A stretch of 27,272 nt of DNA from Betaproteobacteria bacterium (GTDB taxonomy: Bacteria; Pseudomonadota; Gammaproteobacteria; Burkholderiales; Rhodocyclaceae): assembly GCA_028065725.1 (NCBI GenBank), contig JAPTVL010000059.1, forward strand, positions 1 through 27,272, given 5' to 3'. Positions within the stretch are counted from its first letter, which is position 1, and every line of letters begins with the position of its first letter. The position numbers and the translations under genes are program-made. Below the pieces are notes generated by a model. The model did not search any database. It was not told where the DNA came from and saw only the letters and a program-made list of their open reading frames with translations. Shown one piece after another: positions 23,841-27,272 of the stretch.

Positions 23841-25001
23841 CTATCTCCATTTCCAGAAAGGTTTGGCCGTGGTCTTGGCTGTTTTATCGCCGGTGGCGAC
23901 CCGGTCGCGCCCGCGCGGTGAGCGGCGCCACCAGGAACTGCCGCCACTGAAGCGCCAGCCCACGCCATCGCGGCGGCGGCCCAGGGTTTCAAAGCCGGCA
24001 AGCCCGACGAGGCCGAGCAGCGCGACGTCGCCCACCAGCGTGTAGATGATGTTGGCGTAGTGGACGAAGGCGTTGTCTTCCTTGCGTTTGGTGGGATGCG
24101 GGTCGATCGCCGCGTAGCTCTTGTCCGCCAGCGTGTGGCAACGCTTGCAGGTGTCGACGCGCTTGTCGGCATGGACCGGCGATTTGGGATCGCGGGAATT
24201 CCTGATCTCATGCACGCTGAGGTAGTAGTTGTCGGAGTCGGCGTGGCAGTCGAGGCAGTTGGCGGCGTCGGTGTGCCCGTAGCGCGTCACCTTGCCGTGA
24301 AAACTGTTCATGTACGACTCCACGGCGAACGGGAACTTGCGGCCGAGTTCCTTGCCGACCTTCTTCGCTTCATTGGCGTGGCGTTCGACCAGTTGCCGGT
24401 CGTTGTGACAGTTACCGCATAGTTGGACAACCTCCTGCGAGGAGCGCTTGACTTCGCGAATTCGCCGGCTGGTATGGTCGTACCATTTATTCACGAATTT
24501 GGGGTCTTCGTGGCAGACTACGCAGCGGTCGGTGATCTTTTTCGGCAGCGCCTTTTCCGCCGGGTTGTAGATCGGGTTGGTGTGGCAGGTGGTGCAATAG
24601 GGCTTGTCGCCGTCGAGACCGGCCGCCGACTTGTCGCGACCGTGCACGCTGCGCTTGAAGGCATCCTCGATCTGCTTGTGGCTGAATGGCCTGCCGGTGG
24701 AGGGGTTCTTCACCAGATGGCAATCCTGCGCGCAATTGACGCCCTCGGTGACCGGCTTGTGCGGCAGTTCCTTGATGTAGTTGTGACAGTCGCGGCAGGG
24801 AACGTTGCGGTGAACCGTCTTCGAGAACACATCCGGCATGATGTAGTAGGACTTCTGCACGCCATTCTCGGTGACGCGGCCCATCTTCGGGTATTTGTGG
24901 CACATCAGGCACGCTTCGTCGTCCTCGAAGCTCCAGGCGCTGCCGCTTTGCAGCAGTAGCCCCAGCAAGATTCCACCCGCCGTTTTCCAGATTTTCCTCA
25001 T
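23841..25001 (-). CDS. Membrane-anchored octaheme cytochrome c with one CX3CH motif
   Basis: This 386-residue protein starts at ATG 25001 (GAGG eight bases upstream); the longer open frame to 25514 lies inside the neighbouring gene. After the signal peptide (GGILLGLLLQSGSAWS) come CLMCH (31), CRDCH (69), CAQDCH (90, three residues between the cysteines), CTTCH (136), CVVCH (160), CGNCH (195), CLDCH (249) and CKRCH (285). Many extra histidines can be distal ligands. One helix at about 316-338 anchors it, and the basic tail (GRRRDGVGWR...) should be cytoplasmic. It is directly upstream of the cytochrome b gene, with only a few bases between, so both are likely one quinol-oxidising or quinone-reducing complex. 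Confidence 0.9.
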   Translation of the reverse strand: MRKIWKTAGGILLGLLLQSGSAWSFEDDEACLMCHKYPKMGRVTENGVQKSYYIMPDVFSKTVHRNVPCRDCHNYIKELPHKPVTEGVNCAQDCHLVKNPSTGRPFSHKQIEDAFKRSVHGRDKSAAGLDGDKPYCTTCHTNPIYNPAEKALPKKITDRCVVCHEDPKFVNKWYDHTSRRIREVKRSSQEVVQLCGNCHNDRQLVERHANEAKKVGKELGRKFPFAVESYMNSFHGKVTRYGHTDAANCLDCHADSDNYYLSVHEIRNSRDPKSPVHADKRVDTCKRCHTLADKSYAAIDPHPTKRKEDNAFVHYANIIYTLVGDVALLGLVGLAGFETLGRRRDGVGWRFSGGSSWWRRSPRGRDRVATGDKTAKTTAKPFWKWR

Positions 25002-25045
25002 GGCTTTTTCCTCAATATGCTCCGAAAGGGTTCCTCGGTGGCGCT

Positions 25046-26071
25046 TCACAGGTTGTGGCAGACGGTGCAGATGCGATCCTTCGGTCCGCCCCCCGCGCGC
25101 AGGCGTCGGGGCCCGTCGGCGCCCCGGTCGGCGCGTTCCAATATCTGGACGCCGCGTTCGTGGGGGTTGTGGCAGGTTGCACAGAAGATATGTTCGTTGG
25201 TCGGGTCCAGCGGCAGAATCATGCCGCGCTGGTTCTCGGTCTTGTTGATGAATTCCAGGGTTTCCGGACTTGGCTTGTAGAGGTGTCCGGGGCTGCCGGC
25301 CGGGTGAGGTATAGGTGGGTGGCAGCCGGCGCACAGCAGGGTCAAGTTTCGGTCGATGTTGAAGCTGACGTCGGCGATGCTCTTCACCTCGCGCCGGTTC
25401 GGCGCGACGCTGTGGCAAACCAGGCACATCTGCGAATTCAGTTCGCCTTCGTCGCTGATCTGATCGTGAGGATTCAGGCGCTCGTAGTGAGTTGGGTTGT
25501 GGCAGGAATAGCAAAGCTGGCTGCGTTCGGCGTAGGGACCGTCGCGGAAGAAGCGCGGATTGTCCTTTCGCTCATGGTGGCGCTCAGGCAGGCACTGCGC
25601 CGTCAGATCGTGGCAGGAAATGCAGGTGATGACGTTGCCGCCGCGCTGCAGCGCCTGACGAAGGCTCTGGTTCATCCGGTTGCGCTTCTCTGGCGACGGC
25701 ACCATGCCGACAGCGTGAATGTAGTTGTGGGCCGAGATCGAGTCATGACAGGCTTGGCACAAGCGGTTGATGTCGCGATTGCGCAGCGCCGAGTTTCGCG
25801 CCGTGGGTTTGCCGAGGTGACAGGCGGGGCAGCCGTCATCGGTCCAGTGCGGGGTCGGCACATCGTCGGCCTTGATCCGCGCCTGGGCGATCAGCTCCGC
25901 TATCGACTCGGGTTTCGCGATCAGTTCGCCGCGTCCCGGTTTGGCCACGGACGTTATTGCGGCTTTGCGCGCTGGCGCGGATTCGGCCGCCCGCGGCGGG
26001 GGTTCATGCATCAGCAGCGTGGCGAGCGCGACCAGCGTACCGATACCGAGGAAACGCGTTTTTACCGCCAT
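25046..26071 (-). CDS. Periplasmic octaheme cytochrome c
   Basis: This 341-residue protein starts at ATG 26071 (GAGG eight bases upstream), overlapping the PQQ-propeller gene by ten bases. The signal peptide is VKTRFLGIGTLVALATLLM with cleavage near PRAAE. Eight CXXCH motifs: CPACH (81), CQACH (105), CISCH (150), CYSCH (187), CLVCH (216), CAGCH (247), CATCH (297) and CTVCH (335, four residues from the end). Partner histidines occur in HNYIHAVGM, HHERKD, NPTHYERLNPHD and CHNPHERG. It has no membrane helix after the signal. Likely a soluble electron carrier that docks to the membrane octaheme protein encoded next. A spare cysteine (160) is not part of a heme motif. Confidence 0.92.
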   Translation of the reverse strand: MAVKTRFLGIGTLVALATLLMHEPPPRAAESAPARKAAITSVAKPGRGELIAKPESIAELIAQARIKADDVPTPHWTDDGCPACHLGKPTARNSALRNRDINRLCQACHDSISAHNYIHAVGMVPSPEKRNRMNQSLRQALQRGGNVITCISCHDLTAQCLPERHHERKDNPRFFRDGPYAERSQLCYSCHNPTHYERLNPHDQISDEGELNSQMCLVCHSVAPNRREVKSIADVSFNIDRNLTLLCAGCHPPIPHPAGSPGHLYKPSPETLEFINKTENQRGMILPLDPTNEHIFCATCHNPHERGVQILERADRGADGPRRLRAGGGPKDRICTVCHNL

Positions 26072-27231
26072 GCGCTGACCTCGCCGTCGACGGTTGCCAC
26101 AAACAGCGTCTGATTCGCCAGAATCGGCTGTGCGAACGCCGGCCCGGCAACCGCGATTTGCCAGGCGATGCGACCGTCGTCCATGTCTATGCCTAGCACC
26201 CGTCCCGGGTAGACGCCGATGATTCCGATGCCGTTGCCGCTTACGACCGGCCCGTGACGCAGTTCCCCGCCGAGGTTTCGCGACCAGACGACGCTTCCGT
26301 CGCTGGCCAGCAGTGCGTACAGGGTGCCGCTGCGTGCGGCGACATAGACGAGCGGCTCGATCAGGACCGCTCCGCCCTGCGGCCAGTCGTCAAGCTGGGC
26401 GCGCCAGATGACGCCGCCGGTACCCGCGTCGATGGCATACAGCCCGCGATCGTAGGCGCCAACGTAGAGTCGTCCCGCTGCGACCAGCGGCGGGCCGTAG
26501 ATCGAGCTTCCCAGAATGGCCTGCCAGACGTGCTGGCCGGTTTGCCGCGAGACGGCGTGCAGCACCCCGTTCTTGGCGCCAACGTATACGTACTGCCGGT
26601 CAAGTCCCGGTGAAGCGTAGAGGCCGCCGTACTTGTAGTCGGCGGCGAAATACTTCCACAGGATGACGCCGTCCGTCGCTCTTACCGCGTACAGGTTCAG
26701 GTTCTTGCTGCCGAAATAGATGACGCCGTCGTCGGCAATCGGGGATGAAACAACTGGCCCACCGGTGCTGATTTCCCAGCGCCGCTTGCCATTGCGACGA
26801 TCCAGCGCGGTGACCCGGCCGTCCTTGGCGGCAACCACGACCACTTCACCGACCAGCAACGGAGTCGCCGAGATGGCCCCGCCGACCGCAAAGGTCCATT
26901 GTTCTCGCCCGGTGTTTGCATCGAGCGCCCTGACTTGCTGGTCATGGGCAACCACGAACACCGAGCGCTCGCCGGCGACGGGAGACGCGTAAATGGCGGC
27001 ATCCAGTCGCATGCGCCATATCGCCTGCGGCAGGTTTCGTGTCTGGTCGGTCGTTTGCGAGGTGTGGGCCGGATTCGCTCCGAGCATGTTCCAGTCCGCC
27101 GCGTTTGCAGGCAGATGAAACATCAACAGAATGATCAAAACCACAACCAATATTTCCCCCGTATCATTCGCTCGGCAGATGGGTAACGTGCGGCATTTTC
27201 CGAATCTCAAGGGGCGCGGTGGTTGAATCAA
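26062..27231 (-). CDS. Secreted PQQ-type (BamB-like) beta-propeller protein
   Basis: The open frame gives up to 389 residues. Repeats such as RVTALDRRNGKRRWE, LYAVRATDGVILWKY, LHAVSRQTGQHVWQA and LYAIDAGTGGVIWRA recur about every 40 residues, the PQQ-enzyme-like tryptophan docking blades of a seven- or eight-bladed propeller. No calcium/PQQ catalytic set is recognisable, so a scaffold role is more likely than a dehydrogenase. A hydrophobic segment before PANA/ADWN is a signal peptide. The start is unsure: a stop lies just before TTG 27231, and the only in-frame ATG (27123) would destroy the signal, so the real start must be a TTG or GTG (27231, 27210, 27150 or 27144). It heads the - strand operon. 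Confidence 0.85.
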   Translation of the reverse strand: MIQPPRPLRFGKCRTLPICRANDTGEILVVVLIILLMFHLPANAADWNMLGANPAHTSQTTDQTRNLPQAIWRMRLDAAIYASPVAGERSVFVVAHDQQVRALDANTGREQWTFAVGGAISATPLLVGEVVVVAAKDGRVTALDRRNGKRRWEISTGGPVVSSPIADDGVIYFGSKNLNLYAVRATDGVILWKYFAADYKYGGLYASPGLDRQYVYVGAKNGVLHAVSRQTGQHVWQAILGSSIYGPPLVAAGRLYVGAYDRGLYAIDAGTGGVIWRAQLDDWPQGGAVLIEPLVYVAARSGTLYALLASDGSVVWSRNLGGELRHGPVVSGNGIGIIGVYPGRVLGIDMDDGRIAWQIAVAGPAFAQPILANQTLFVATVDGEVSAWR

Positions 27232-27272
27232 TCACACAGCTATTATTCTTATGGGTCACTGAAGTTTAGACA

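Noticed and set aside
27232..27272. AT-rich stretch at the right edge as promoter of the - strand operon
   Set aside because: An AATAAT-like element is present, but no -35 at a good distance matches, and the window ends there.
1..27272. CRISPR arrays, tRNA or rRNA genes, insertion sequences, integrases, attachment sites
   Set aside because: None seen: no regularly spaced short repeats, no transposase or recombinase products, no RNA gene signatures.

Overview
The window is GC-rich, gene-dense bacterial DNA. Signal peptides, lipoboxes, an outer-membrane beta-barrel and ten c-type or b-type cytochrome genes point to a Gram-negative respirer. Codon use and gene families fit a betaproteobacterium of the Rhodocyclales/Nitrosomonadales kind, but no marker gene fixes the taxon, so that is inference. 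Nearly all of it is coding, on two convergent arms that meet at about 17.7 kb.

Left arm, + strand, 1-10061: the 3' part of an outer-membrane beta-barrel, then four small periplasmic c7-type triheme cytochromes (one fused to a monoheme cytochrome c5-like domain). They flank a cysteine-free helical protein in a mirror order: short, long, helical, long, short. Two NHL beta-propeller lipoproteins (one with a Tat-like signal) and an 11-heme secreted cytochrome follow. Genes overlap or nearly touch, so this reads as one operon with 24 heme c sites.

Middle, + strand, 10203-17703: a carbamoyltransferase with an SxtJ-like membrane tail, a 50-residue DUF5989/SxtK-like membrane protein, and a TPR-containing SGNH hydrolase, all overlapping. 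These look like a surface-glycan or secondary-product modification cassette. Then come a short ResB-like cytochrome c maturation protein and a membrane-anchored spermidine-synthase-like protein.

Right arm, - strand, 27231 down to 17720: a PQQ-type beta-propeller, a soluble octaheme cytochrome, a membrane-anchored cytochrome with seven CXXCH and one CX3CH motif, a four-helix cytochrome b, a 37-residue membrane peptide that is easily missed, a two-helix membrane triheme cytochrome, an NHL propeller, and a 24-heme cytochrome built of tandem tetraheme repeats. This arm has 43 heme c sites and again looks like one operon.

Read together, the cytochrome b, its membrane-bound c-type partners and the small peptide look like a quinol-linked inner-membrane module. 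The small trihemes and the 24-heme protein could carry electrons through the periplasm. The beta-barrel with the 11-heme protein could take them across or onto the outer membrane. That is the outline of an extracellular electron transfer system (metal oxide reduction, or Fe(II)/mineral oxidation in reverse). Direction and substrate cannot be told from sequence.
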